Position numbers and translations under genes: made by a program
The notes under the pieces: generated by a model
Databases searched by the model: none
Told to the model about the DNA's origin: nothing
Seen by the model: only the letters and a program-made list of their open reading frames with translations
Source of the DNA: Niastella soli
GTDB lineage: Bacteria > Bacteroidota > Bacteroidia > Chitinophagales > Chitinophagaceae
Assembly (NCBI RefSeq): GCF_017742245.1
Contig: NZ_JAGHKO010000001.1
Span: 1,393,061 to 1,457,060, forward strand
Reading direction: 5' to 3'
Length of the DNA stretch: 64,000 nt
Part shown: positions 8,240-16,875 of the stretch, piece after piece
How the letters are laid out: each line of letters starts with the position of its first letter
Numbering within the stretch: position 1 is the stretch's first letter

Positions 8240-9274
8240 ATGGAAACTTTCTTAGGACTTGATTATAATCTTTGGTGGTTTTTAGTTTTTGGGGCTGTGA
8301 TCAGTGGGTATGCGATATTGGATGGATTTGATTTGGGCGCAGGCTCCTTGCACCTGTTTTTAACAAAAGAACAAAGCCGGCGAATTGCCCTCAACGCGAT
8401 CGGCCCCGTTTGGGATGGAAATGAAGTATGGCTGGTTATTGGCGGCGGCGCCCTGTTTGCCGGATTCCCGGTGGCTTATGCGGCCATCTTTTCTGCTTTT
8501 TATGTTCCGTTTATGGTGTTCCTGGTTGGATTGATCTTTAGAGGCGTTGCTATAGAATTCCGTAGTAAAGAACCCGGCAAATTATGGCGCAAAACCTGGG
8601 ACATTGTGTATTGCGTGGCTTCCATCATTATCTCTTTATCACTCGGGTTAATGTTGGGAAATGTAGCCTATGGCATTTCATTAAATGAGCGAAAGGAATT
8701 TGATGGCGACTGGTTATCGTTCTTTAATTTCTTTTCAATTATGGTAGCCATCACTACCCTTGCTTTATTTATGATGCATGGTGCCATTTACCTCACTATG
8801 AAAACTGAAAGCCGCTTATACACCAAACTGTATTTACTTGCCCGCCAGTTCATCATCTTTTTTGTGATGAGTTTTGTGATCACTACGTTATACACCTTAT
8901 TATATGTACCACACCTCAGTGATTTTTTTAGAGAACATCCTTCTTCCTTTATTGTTCCCATATTAATGGTACTGGCCATTGCCAATATTCCCCGGTTACT
9001 GAAAATGGGTAAATACCGGTATGCGTTTATTTTTTCCTCTGCAACAATTGCTTTATTGTTAATAATGGTGGCGTTGGAAGTGTTTCCTTATTTATTGTAT
9101 TCAAAGGGTAATCCTGCCAATAGTATCACTGTGCATAACGCGGCCGCATCGCCCAAAACCATGAAGATATTATTGATCATTGCATTAATAGGAACGCCAT
9201 TGGTAGCCACGTACACTTCTTTCGTGTTCTGGACTTTTAAAGGAAAAGTAAAACTGGATGAAACAAGTTATTAG
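8240..9274 (+). CDS. cydB: Cytochrome bd oxidase subunit II (CydB)
   Basis: 344 residues with eight or nine membrane helices. The N-terminus (YNLWWFLVFGAV, then GYAILDGFDLGAG) and the GPVWDGNEVWL block near residue 55 are diagnostic of CydB, which pairs with CydA to form the bd oxidase in the inner membrane. It is slightly shorter than the E. coli protein. No cydX-like small ORF or cydCD genes follow; the next element is a large inverted repeat and then a convergent gene. Confidence 0.97.
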   Translation: METFLGLDYNLWWFLVFGAVISGYAILDGFDLGAGSLHLFLTKEQSRRIALNAIGPVWDGNEVWLVIGGGALFAGFPVAYAAIFSAFYVPFMVFLVGLIFRGVAIEFRSKEPGKLWRKTWDIVYCVASIIISLSLGLMLGNVAYGISLNERKEFDGDWLSFFNFFSIMVAITTLALFMMHGAIYLTMKTESRLYTKLYLLARQFIIFFVMSFVITTLYTLLYVPHLSDFFREHPSSFIVPILMVLAIANIPRLLKMGKYRYAFIFSSATIALLLIMVALEVFPYLLYSKGNPANSITVHNAAASPKTMKILLIIALIGTPLVATYTSFVFWTFKGKVKLDETSY

Positions 9275-9284
9275 AGAGAATTGC

Positions 9285-9373
9285 TGATTTAGGGATTGCG
9301 TGATGTTGAAATTTCTTTTATTCGGCCTGGCCCGGCTATATTTCAAATCTCAACATCACGCAATCGCAAATCA
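9285..9373. repeat. Long inverted repeat between convergent genes
   Basis: A perfect 16-bp inverted repeat (9294-9309 and 9350-9365, arm GATTGCGTGATGTTGA) is extended by outer arms TGATTT (9285-9290) and AAATCA (9368-9373) after a small mismatch. The 40-base loop is partly GC-rich. It lies between cydB and the convergent TIM-barrel gene. It may act as a two-way terminator, though it lacks a T tract, or it may be a small palindromic repeat element. Confidence 0.7.
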
Positions 9374-9378
9374 TTAAA

Positions 9379-10374
9379 TTATTTGATCATTGCACCTACG
9401 CGTTCCAGCAGGGCCTTTGTTTTTTTGATGCCTTCCTCTTCACTTAATTTGTCGCCTTCGTATTCGATACCCATATATCCTTTGAATCCGGCAGCTTTTA
9501 CCACCTTTAGCATTTTCAAATAATCGGTCTCAATGCAATTGCCCTGCTCGTCAAAATCATGGGTTTTGGCGCTTACACCTTTGGCAAAAGGCATCATTTC
9601 AGCTACTCCTTTATACCGATCGTATTCTTCGATACACTTGGCGCCCCATAGTGCGCCACCTTCGCGTTTAATGCAGAAATTTCCAAAGTCGGGTAAGGTA
9701 CCCACATTCTTTCGACCTACCTTTTTCATAACACCAGCAAGCCATTCGCCATTGGAAGTATAACCACCGTGGTTCTCTACTATTACATTAATGCCGGTTT
9801 TGGCGGCATATTCGCCCAGTTTACTCAGCGACTCAGCAGCTGCTTTTGCCACTTCTTCCGCACTGCCCTGTCCAAAGGCGTTTACTCTAATAGTCGCGCA
9901 TCCCAGGTATTTGGCGGCATCTACCCATTTATAGTGATTGTCCACCGCCTGGTTTCTTACATTGGCGTCCGGTGAACCCATGTCGCCCTCACCATCGATC
10001 ATGATCAGGTGATTTTTAACCCCATTATCCTTACAGCGTTTCAACAGCTCGGAAAGGTATTTTTCGTCCTTTGCCTTGTCTTTGAAAAACTGGTTCACAT
10101 ATTCTACTACGCTAATACCATAGGTGTTTTTGGCTATGCCAGGAAAATCGAGGTTATCCATTTCCTTTGCAAATAGCTTTTTATGCAGCGACCATTGGGC
10201 CAGGGAAATGGTAAAGAACATAGACGAGGACGTACTATCTGTTTCAGCCGGATCAGCATTTGTTGGAATGGCTGAATGGGAAGGAGAGGTAAAGGCTAAA
10301 CCAGTGGAAACAGCGCCAAAACCGGCAGCCAATCCACCCAGTTGTCTTAAAAAATGACGGCGATTTGAGGGCAT
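9379..10374 (-). CDS. Exported xylose-isomerase-like TIM-barrel protein (sugar phosphate isomerase/epimerase family)
   Basis: 331 residues. A twin-arginine-like signal ([15 protein letters not shown] near the start) precedes an AP-endonuclease-2/xylose-isomerase TIM barrel from about residue 52. Characteristic segments are [12 protein letters not shown] (a metal-ligand region), [10 protein letters not shown] and [10 protein letters not shown] near the end. Related Bacteroidota proteins are annotated as sugar phosphate isomerases/epimerases, but export argues for an extracytoplasmic sugar substrate. The substrate cannot be deduced here and no sugar-related gene is adjacent. Confidence 0.82.
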   Translation of the reverse strand: MPSNRRHFLRQLGGLAAGFGAVSTGLAFTSPSHSAIPTNADPAETDSTSSSMFFTISLAQWSLHKKLFAKEMDNLDFPGIAKNTYGISVVEYVNQFFKDKAKDEKYLSELLKRCKDNGVKNHLIMIDGEGDMGSPDANVRNQAVDNHYKWVDAAKYLGCATIRVNAFGQGSAEEVAKAAAESLSKLGEYAAKTGINVIVENHGGYTSNGEWLAGVMKKVGRKNVGTLPDFGNFCIKREGGALWGAKCIEEYDRYKGVAEMMPFAKGVSAKTHDFDEQGNCIETDYLKMLKVVKAAGFKGYMGIEYEGDKLSEEEGIKKTKALLERVGAMIK

Positions 10375-10478
10375 GGCAATAAAAGTTTTGTTGATTAGTT
10401 AGTTGATTCAATCGTTCCTTATAAAGTTCGGGAATTAGCACTAACCAACCATCAGCCCGCCCGAATGTTCCCTTCGGA

Positions 10479-11582
10479 TCAAAACCACCCTTTTTTTCTA
10501 AAAACCCGCAACATCCAAAGCGGGATAAGCAGCATGGCACCTACGGCCAGAAAAAATCCCCAACGGTTATGGAGATAGGGAATTACTTCGAAGTTCATTC
10601 CAAAGATGCCACCAATAACGGTTGCAGGGGCCAGTAAGCAGGTAACTATAGCCATTACCTTCATTACTTCGTTCATTCGCAGGTTCACATTATTTAAATA
10701 GAGGTCCTGCATACTGCTGATGATATCGCGGTAGTTTTCGCTGAGATCATAAGCCTGTATAATGTGGTCATATACGTCCTTAAAATACTTGGTAGTAGAC
10801 TCCTCGAGCAAGTCACTTTCGCTGCGAATAATATTGTTCAGCAGATCGCGTACCGGGGCAAAGTTCCGTTTTAACACGATCAGTTCTTTACGCAGCTGGT
10901 TAATGCGGGCCAGTGAGCGGGTATTGGCATTACGGATCACTTCTTCTTCTACTATCTCTATCTGCTCGCTTACTTTTTCCATTACGATAAAGTAATTATC
11001 AACGATCATATCCAGCAGGGAGTAACACAGGTAATCGGCGCCACGCTGCCTGATCTTGGCATTGTTGATCTTGAGCCTGTTTCTAATTGGGTTGAATACA
11101 TCCCGTTCGGAATCTTCCTGGAAAGAAAGCACGTATTTGGGGCCTAGTACTATACTGATCTGTTCGGTTTCTACGGATTTTTTCTGCTCGTTGAAGTACA
11201 ACATGTTCAGCAGGCAAAATAAAATGCCCTCTACCTCATCGAACTTGGGGCGTTGGTTAATGCTGAGAATGTCTTCAATAACCAGCGGGTGAATACCATA
11301 ATCGCTACATATGGTTTCCACGTCGTGTTTGCGAAGCCCATCTATATTGATCCAGCTGATGTATTTACCTTCCTTGCAGTGCAGGCAATCCGACACGCTT
11401 TCCGCCCCATATTCATGCACGGATTGGGCATCGTATTCATATACGAAGATCTTTACCTCCTTCGCTTCCTCGCGTTGCGGCAGAATGGTAGGATTAACCT
11501 GCAATATTTCCTTGGTTCGGGCAGTCCCGAACAAAGACGGCAACATTAAATAACGCAGGTATTTCTGAGGGCTCATACTCAT
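10479..11582 (-). CDS. corA: CorA-type magnesium/cobalt transporter
   Basis: 367 residues. A large cytoplasmic N-terminal funnel domain is followed by two C-terminal membrane helices (about residues 300-360). The signature GMN is present within GGIFGMNFE at the end of the first helix, where it forms the selectivity filter of the pentameric channel. Basic residues close the C-terminus, as usual. It mediates Mg2+ (and Co2+/Ni2+) uptake down the membrane potential. ATG at 11582 is the first of two close Met codons (MSMSPQ). Confidence 0.95.
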   Translation of the reverse strand: MSMSPQKYLRYLMLPSLFGTARTKEILQVNPTILPQREEAKEVKIFVYEYDAQSVHEYGAESVSDCLHCKEGKYISWINIDGLRKHDVETICSDYGIHPLVIEDILSINQRPKFDEVEGILFCLLNMLYFNEQKKSVETEQISIVLGPKYVLSFQEDSERDVFNPIRNRLKINNAKIRQRGADYLCYSLLDMIVDNYFIVMEKVSEQIEIVEEEVIRNANTRSLARINQLRKELIVLKRNFAPVRDLLNNIIRSESDLLEESTTKYFKDVYDHIIQAYDLSENYRDIISSMQDLYLNNVNLRMNEVMKVMAIVTCLLAPATVIGGIFGMNFEVIPYLHNRWGFFLAVGAMLLIPLWMLRVFRKKGWF

Positions 11583-11686
11583 ATAACAAAAATGGCTAAA
11601 AAATCTGAAAATGAATTCCTGCAGTTAGATAATGCCTGGTTAATAAGCACATAGAATAAAAAACCGCCAAAAGGAGGTCACTATTC

Positions 11687-12253
11687 CTATTCTACAGAAT
11701 TTAAGGTAAGGTCGGCGCCCAGGGTGTTCCCTTCAATTTTCAACAATATAGGGGTAGTGGCATTGTTAAGGATCCAAATATGGGTTGACCCATTTGAGCT
11801 TTCCAGGTAATATGCATCAACAGTCTTGCCAGAAATTTTTAGTTGTTGTTGCTCTGTGGGCGTTTTAACGGTATAGGTTTGTTGATCGAAGTTGATCTTG
11901 TTGTCCTTTTGAAGCATGTCCCACTGGGCTTTTGAGAACAACATTACCACCTGGTCATCGGCCATATCTTCTACGGTGCCGGGGTTGGGCTGGTTCCAGA
12001 AGCCGCGGTTGCCGCTTTCAAGCGATTTGCTTTTCATTACCCAGCCGCCGCTGCCAAAACCTTCAACCGTCCAGCCTACTTTCACATAGCCTGCGGTCAA
12101 TGAATCTAAGGAAAATACGCAGGGGAAGGTTTGCCCATTCACCATGGCAGAAAAATTGAGCCTGGTGCCTTGTTTAATGGCAGGTGAATATTTATCCTGA
12201 GCGAAAGAAGATACTGTAACGAACAGGCATGCTGCCAGTATAAGTTTTTTCAT
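11687..12253 (-). CDS. Exported protein of unknown function, 188 aa
   Basis: A clear signal peptide (MKKLILAACLFVTVSSFAQ) is followed by about 169 residues rich in beta-strand-forming stretches. I do not recognise a family. Alternating hydrophobic residues and repeated segments of the form VDAYYLESSNGSTHIWIL suggest a soluble beta-rich periplasmic or surface protein. It lies between corA and the KdnB-like gene on the same strand, with gaps too long to claim an operon. Confidence 0.7.
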   Translation of the reverse strand: MKKLILAACLFVTVSSFAQDKYSPAIKQGTRLNFSAMVNGQTFPCVFSLDSLTAGYVKVGWTVEGFGSGGWVMKSKSLESGNRGFWNQPNPGTVEDMADDQVVMLFSKAQWDMLQKDNKINFDQQTYTVKTPTEQQQLKISGKTVDAYYLESSNGSTHIWILNNATTPILLKIEGNTLGADLTLNSVE

Positions 12254-12349
12254 ATAAAACAGGTTTTTGTGAATTTACGGAAAAAACAGGGAGCGCTTAA
12301 CTTTAAACCAGCCAGCTGGCAGGCTACTCGTTTATACCTGGGCGAAGGT

Positions 12350-12386
12350 TATAAAAAACAAAAATGGAGTTGCAATTTGCAACTCC
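12350..12386 (-). terminator. Intrinsic terminator after the KdnB-type gene
   Basis: A stem GGAGTTGCAA (12366-12375) pairs with TTGCAACTCC (12377-12386). Read on the minus strand it is followed by a T-rich tail (plus-strand A run 12350-12364), as expected for the leftward gene ending at 12429. Confidence 0.75.
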
Positions 12387-12428
12387 GTTTTATAATACCA
12401 TTACTGGTCTGATTATATAATTGTTATA

Positions 12429-13523
12429 TTACAACTTTTCGTATAGGGCCCGCAGTTTTTCGCGGGTCATGATTTTTTCCCAGTCTTTGCCCAGTGCGTT
12501 TTCCCACAGTGGTTTCATACCCAGTGATACATTGATCATGGTATCAAATTGCTCATCGGTCAATCCTTTGCAAATGCCTACAGGAATATCGATGTTATTC
12601 TTTTCCACCATTCTTTTAAACTCAGCAACGCCTGCCGGATAGTAGGGTTCCAGGTGGTTCATTACAATACAATTACCAATACCATGTTTGGTGCCCAGCA
12701 AATAGCTTAGGCCATAGCTCACCGCATGGGCAACACCCACCTGCGAATAAGCGATACTCATACCACCGGCAAAAGATGCCATCATTAGTTTTTCGTCGCA
12801 CTCAGCATCCCAGCTGTCTTTTTCCAGGAAGATCTGCTGGCATAATTGTAACGCTTTTTCACCATACGATTTACTGAACTCATTCAGGTAAGTACCCTGA
12901 AGGCTTTCAATGCAATGGATATAGCAATCCATGCCAGTATAAAAACGCTGGTTAACGGGAGCGTTGGCTATTAATTCGGGGTCGAGTACGATCTGGCTGA
13001 AAGGGGTGAAGTCAGAATTCATACCCAGTTTGCGGGTTGGACCGGTAAGAACGGTAGTACGGGAAACTTCAGCTCCGGTACCGCTCAACGTAGGGATACC
13101 CACTTTGTAAACGCCGGGCACTTTTACCAGGTCCCAGCCCTGGTAATCAGCTGAAGAGCCAGGGTTGGTCATCATTAAAGAAACCGCTTTGGCCAGGTCG
13201 AGGGTTGAACCGCCGCCTATGCCTATAATTCCACTTACAGTACCAAACTCATCTTTTAATTGTTTGGCCAATTTATCGACCTGGGTAGTTTTTGGTTCGA
13301 AAGTAACATCGGCAAAGATCACTTTGTCTTTACCACGCAGAGGAACGCGGTTTACAAGCGCCTTGCCATCGCCTGTTACGGCACCGTTTTCAAAAAAGTG
13401 ATCTAGAAGAAAGATCATAGGCGCATCGCCTTTTCTATGTGGAGCTATAATTTCATCGAGCTGGTTAAAACTGCCGTGGCCGTATACAACATAATCGACC
13501 ATTTTAAAGTTTCTGAACTTCAT
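12429..13523 (-). CDS. kdnB: KdnB-type iron-containing alcohol dehydrogenase (Kdo 8-oxidase)
   Basis: 364 residues, a group III Fe-dependent alcohol dehydrogenase. The sequence follows the Shewanella KdnB pattern closely: start FRNFKMVDYVVYGHGSF, nucleotide-binding GIGGGSTLDLAKAVSLM, then YQGWDLVKVPG, LSGTGAEVSRT, FYTGMDCYIHCIESLQGT and the metal-binding histidines in VGVAHAVSYGL and GTKHGIGN. KdnB oxidises the C8 hydroxyl of Kdo, after which the aminotransferase KdnA makes 8-amino-Kdo for lipopolysaccharide. KdnA is not in the window, but kdsB lies 5 kb away. The alternative is a general alcohol dehydrogenase; the detailed motif match makes KdnB more likely. Confidence 0.8.
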   Translation of the reverse strand: MKFRNFKMVDYVVYGHGSFNQLDEIIAPHRKGDAPMIFLLDHFFENGAVTGDGKALVNRVPLRGKDKVIFADVTFEPKTTQVDKLAKQLKDEFGTVSGIIGIGGGSTLDLAKAVSLMMTNPGSSADYQGWDLVKVPGVYKVGIPTLSGTGAEVSRTTVLTGPTRKLGMNSDFTPFSQIVLDPELIANAPVNQRFYTGMDCYIHCIESLQGTYLNEFSKSYGEKALQLCQQIFLEKDSWDAECDEKLMMASFAGGMSIAYSQVGVAHAVSYGLSYLLGTKHGIGNCIVMNHLEPYYPAGVAEFKRMVEKNNIDIPVGICKGLTDEQFDTMINVSLGMKPLWENALGKDWEKIMTREKLRALYEKL

Positions 13524-13742
13524 ATGCTTACGCTAAATGATTTTTTACAGATACTGTGATTTAGCGGTGCGAAGGTACTAGAAATGTCCGAAGCGGCTAA
13601 AATCGAAACCCGGAATTTTACGAGACCAAAGGAGCTGTTTATAAGTTAGTTAGTTATTTAGTTTGTTGGTTTTTAAGTTACATTTTACGCTGCGAACGTA
13701 AGAACCCAATAACCCCAAAGCCTCCAACCCCTCAAGACCCTT

Positions 13743-15260
13743 TTACCACACTGACCGCAGGGTCCATACTGTAGCCGATAAAATACGCATGGCGCCTTTT
13801 TCGCTAAAAAATACAATCCCATCGAGGCCGGCATCCGGGAAAAGCTGGGTCGTTAAAACCACTGCACCATCATTGGCATATACTTCCAGGATGCTTTTAT
13901 CCAAAAATACATGCAGCCGCAGTTTGGTGTTCTGTAATGGCACCCGTACAGCTGCTGACGAAAAATTGGCAAATTGGTTATCGAAACTATTACTACCTGC
14001 TTTTGAACGGTCAACGGTTAATTTTTGACTGGCTGCATCGTAGCTGATAATTATAGCCTGTTCTTTACCGGCTGCCAGCCTGATACCGCAAACCCCGTCT
14101 TTTGCGGGAAAGAGTGCTGTCTCCAACTCGATCACCTGGCCTTTGGCAGGAAAATCCTGACTGCCGGTGATGGTTTTGTTTGTCCAGACTATTGGAGCGC
14201 CGCCTCTTAGCGTTTGCAACGATTTCACTGGCTGTTGCAATAGTGTCCAGGTATTGCCGTCTTTTTTCAACCGCAGGGAACGGGGCAGCGACATGGCGCT
14301 TCGCCAGGGCGAGGTAGGAATGTTTTGCGCATATTTCCAGTTATTTGCCCAGCCCAGCAGCACCGGATCATGACCGAACGGTAGGTTGTTATAAGTAATG
14401 CCGGCATAAAAATCGGGTCCGTAGTCAGGCCGCAAAACGGTATCGCTGGGGGTTTCATTGTGGAAAACGGTGCCGTCAAACTCTCCTACAAAATATTGCA
14501 TGGTGAATTGTTGGGAATTGAGGAGTACCCATTTGTTTTTGCCCGCCTGGCCAATGACAGGTACTTGCAACAGATCGGGACATTCCCAAATGCCATTGGT
14601 ATCACCAGCCGGACCAAAATCGCTGAGGTGCGACCAGGTTTTCAAATCAGCTGAACCATGAAACTGCACGATGTGCTCATTTGGTAACACGGTAACCATG
14701 ATCCATTTTTTACCGGGTTCATACCAGAACACTTTAGGGTCGCGAAAATCTTTTTTATGCAGATCGAGCACGGGGTTTCCGCTATATTTTGTCCAGGTGC
14801 GCCCATCATCCAGGCTATAAGCAATATGCTGGTTTTGCAGGTAGTCATCTGGTTTTGATTTATCGGGAATAATGTGTGCCGTATAAACGGCCACCAAGGG
14901 TATTTGCCCCGGTTTTTGGGCAAAGCCACTGCTGTTGTTTTTATCAACCACACAGCTACCGCTGAAGATCATGTTTTTTTCATCTTCCGGAATAGCCAGC
15001 GGCAGGGATTGCCAATGTACCAGGTCTTTACTAATGGCATGCGCCCAGCTCATGTGTCCCCAGGTATTGCCCATAGGGTTGTATTGGTAAAATAAATGGT
15101 ACTCGCCTTTATAATATACCAGACCGTTGGGATCGTTTGTCCAGTTGTGATGGGGTGAGAAGTGATATTGGGGACGGTAGGGTTCTTTGTAGGCTGGTTT
15201 GGTTTGTGCAAAAAGGCACACAGGCAACAGGCCTGTTAATAGCACCATCGTCGCTTTCAT
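13743..15260 (-). CDS. GH32 glycoside hydrolase (levanase/invertase/inulinase type)
   Basis: 505 residues with a signal peptide (about 1-19, ending CLFAQ). A five-bladed propeller of family GH32 follows. The catalytic residues are visible: nucleophile Asp43 in WTNDPNG, transition-state Asp174 in FRDPKVF and acid/base Glu226 in WECPDLL. A C-terminal beta-sandwich (about residues 370-500) completes it. It would cleave beta-fructosides such as levan, inulin or sucrose in the periplasm or outside the cell. No SusC/D pair, fructokinase or fructose transporter is adjacent, so the substrate is open. Confidence 0.93.
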   Translation of the reverse strand: MKATMVLLTGLLPVCLFAQTKPAYKEPYRPQYHFSPHHNWTNDPNGLVYYKGEYHLFYQYNPMGNTWGHMSWAHAISKDLVHWQSLPLAIPEDEKNMIFSGSCVVDKNNSSGFAQKPGQIPLVAVYTAHIIPDKSKPDDYLQNQHIAYSLDDGRTWTKYSGNPVLDLHKKDFRDPKVFWYEPGKKWIMVTVLPNEHIVQFHGSADLKTWSHLSDFGPAGDTNGIWECPDLLQVPVIGQAGKNKWVLLNSQQFTMQYFVGEFDGTVFHNETPSDTVLRPDYGPDFYAGITYNNLPFGHDPVLLGWANNWKYAQNIPTSPWRSAMSLPRSLRLKKDGNTWTLLQQPVKSLQTLRGGAPIVWTNKTITGSQDFPAKGQVIELETALFPAKDGVCGIRLAAGKEQAIIISYDAASQKLTVDRSKAGSNSFDNQFANFSSAAVRVPLQNTKLRLHVFLDKSILEVYANDGAVVLTTQLFPDAGLDGIVFFSEKGAMRILSATVWTLRSVW

Positions 15261-15357
15261 AACAATCGTTTTTTTGGAATACAGAATGGACCAGGGTAAC
15301 TAAATCTACTTATTTTAGCCGATACGATGTGCTTTTCGGATCTCAAATACAATAATT

Positions 15358-15987
15358 ATGAGTGTTATCAGCAAACTGGCGTCCTCATTAAACAGAAGAG
15401 ATGAAGCCCCTAATAAGGAACTGGCAGCCGAAATTGCGGGTAAGAACGATAAAAAGGCGATTGCCGAACTGATTGACAATCTCAGCAACAAGAATAAAGA
15501 CATTCAAAGCGATTGCATAAAAGTTTTATACGAGATTGGCACCGACAAGCCTGCCCTGATTTCCATACATATAAACAGTTTTATAGAACTGCTGAGTAGT
15601 AAAAACAACCGGCTGCAGTGGGGCGCCATGACTGCATTGAATGCTATTACTACAGAACAACCCGAAGCAGTATATAAGGCCCTCCCAACCATAATTATGG
15701 TGGCCGATAAAGGTTCTGTAATCACCAATGACCACTGTGTGGGAATTTTAATAAAACTGGCGGGGATTAAAAAGTTTACAGAAGATGCATTTGATCTGTT
15801 GATTGAACGGTTGAAAATAAGTTCTACCAATCAGTTACCGATGTATGCAGAAAGTGCCCTTCCGGTAATCAATAACAAAAACAAAGTCCTTTTTATAAAG
15901 ACATTAACGGCGCGGCTTCCGGAGATAGAAAAAGAAACCAAACGCGTACGTATAGAAAAAGTAATAAAAAAGCTCCAAAGTAAGTAA
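15358..15987 (+). CDS. HEAT-repeat-like protein, 209 aa
   Basis: An all-helical protein with repeated ~38-residue helical pairs resembling HEAT/armadillo repeats (for example AIAELIDNLSNKNKDIQSDC, and LSSKNNRLQWGAMTALNAI). No signal peptide or membrane span is seen. Such proteins are usually protein-binding scaffolds in the cytoplasm; no partner can be named from the context. It lies directly upstream of the ahpC control region, transcribed in the same direction. Confidence 0.75.
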   Translation: MSVISKLASSLNRRDEAPNKELAAEIAGKNDKKAIAELIDNLSNKNKDIQSDCIKVLYEIGTDKPALISIHINSFIELLSSKNNRLQWGAMTALNAITTEQPEAVYKALPTIIMVADKGSVITNDHCVGILIKLAGIKKFTEDAFDLLIERLKISSTNQLPMYAESALPVINNKNKVLFIKTLTARLPEIEKETKRVRIEKVIKKLQSK

Positions 15988-15998
15988 ACACTTTTCTC

Positions 15999-16034
15999 AT
16001 AGATAAAATCTATCCTTTTATAGAATAATCCTAT
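15999..16034 (+). promoter_or_regulatory. OxyR-like operator upstream of ahpC
   Basis: The spacing ATAG-N7-CTAT-N6-ATAG-N7-CTAT (15999-16002, 16010-16013, 16020-16023, 16031-16034) nearly reproduces the E. coli OxyR tetrad, which has N7 in the middle. The first half also keeps the internal t and a of ATAGntnnnanCTAT. A CATCTTTG at 16057-16064, one change from the Bacteroidota -7 element TAnnTTTG, lies 22 bp downstream, so an activator here would sit at the -33 region. OxyR controls ahpC in Bacteroides. No oxyR gene is in this window. Confidence 0.7.
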
Positions 16035-16147
16035 AAAAATCTATATCGATTTTTAGCATCTTTGCGTGCATCTAACAAAGCCATCCGCAAGCTGGCGGAC
16101 TTCGATTGTTTTCCTGCCATATATGAACATTAAGCGCTTTATGCGTA

Positions 16148-16198
16148 ACACTAGTGCCTATCACCCTTGTGATCGTAGCGTAGTGTAAGCTGTTTTTT
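16148..16198 (+). promoter_or_regulatory. Structured leader of ahpC
   Basis: In the roughly 160-base leader, ACACTA (16148-16153) can pair with TAGTGT (16181-16186), enclosing a second stem ATCAC (16160-16164) with GTGAT (16169-16173). Six Ts follow at 16193-16198. It could be an attenuator-like structure before ahpC. This is a reading by eye, with no energy calculation. Confidence 0.3.
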
Positions 16199-16232
16199 GC
16201 GTGACATAATTTGTAAAAAATCAAACCCAAAT

Positions 16233-16802
16233 ATGAGTTATAGAGTTTTGTCTATTGGAAGTCAGTTCCCGGCGTTTAAGAAGAAAGCAGTTGTATCTAT
16301 CGAGAAAGGAAAGGAATTTATGGAAATCACGAATGATTACGCTGCTGCCAAAGGCAAATGGACAGTGATGTTTTGGTGGCCAAAAGATTTCACCTTTGTA
16401 TGTCCAACAGAAATTGCAGAATTCAATAAAAAGCACAGTGATTTCACTGATAGAGATGCCGTATTGATCGGTGCTTCAACAGATTCAGAGTTTGTACATG
16501 CGGCCTGGAGAAGAGATCACAGCGATTTGCGCGATCTGAAATTCCCTATGCTGGCCGACACTTCCAAGTCACTGGCAGAGGAACTGGGCATTCTGGACCA
16601 GGAGGAAAAAGTGGCTCTCCGGGCTACTTTCATCATCGACCCTCAGGGTATTGTTCGCTGGGTAAGTGTATACGACCTGAATGTTGGCCGTAATGTACAG
16701 GAAGTTGTTCGCGTACTGGATGCCTTGCAAACAGACGAACTGTGTCCTTGCAACTGGCAAAAGGGTCAGGAAACTCTGACTGAGCAACTGAACATGAATT
16801 AA
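16233..16802 (+). CDS. ahpC: Alkyl hydroperoxide reductase AhpC (2-Cys peroxiredoxin)
   Basis: 189 residues from ATG 16233 (MSYRVLSIGS). The peroxidatic Cys57 lies in DFTFVCPTE and the resolving cysteine is in the C-terminal DELCPCNW segment (Cys171/Cys173). It reduces H2O2, organic peroxides and peroxynitrite in the cytoplasm. The downstream partner is an AhpD-type protein, not AhpF, suggesting that reducing power comes through AhpD. An OxyR-like operator and a structured leader precede it. A TTG at 16197 would give a longer product, but it falls in the leader and is unlikely. Confidence 0.95.
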   Translation: MSYRVLSIGSQFPAFKKKAVVSIEKGKEFMEITNDYAAAKGKWTVMFWWPKDFTFVCPTEIAEFNKKHSDFTDRDAVLIGASTDSEFVHAAWRRDHSDLRDLKFPMLADTSKSLAEELGILDQEEKVALRATFIIDPQGIVRWVSVYDLNVGRNVQEVVRVLDALQTDELCPCNWQKGQETLTEQLNMN

Positions 16803-16827
16803 TTTTCACTCTTTGGAATAACTATTC

Positions 16828-16857
16828 AGGGCCGGCAAAGCCGGTCCTGTTTTTTTA
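16828..16857 (+). terminator. Terminator between ahpC and ahpD
   Basis: AGGGCCGGC (16828-16836), AAA loop, then GCCGGTCCT (16840-16848; one G-T pair), followed by a run of Ts to 16857. Placed inside the ahpCD unit, it probably lowers transcription into ahpD rather than blocking it fully. Confidence 0.75.
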
Positions 16858-16875
16858 AAAGCTAAATGAAACAAC

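Noticed and set aside
16197-16232. TTG start at 16197 for ahpC
   Set aside because: It would add 12 residues not found in AhpC proteins, while the ATG at 16233 gives the usual 189-residue form.
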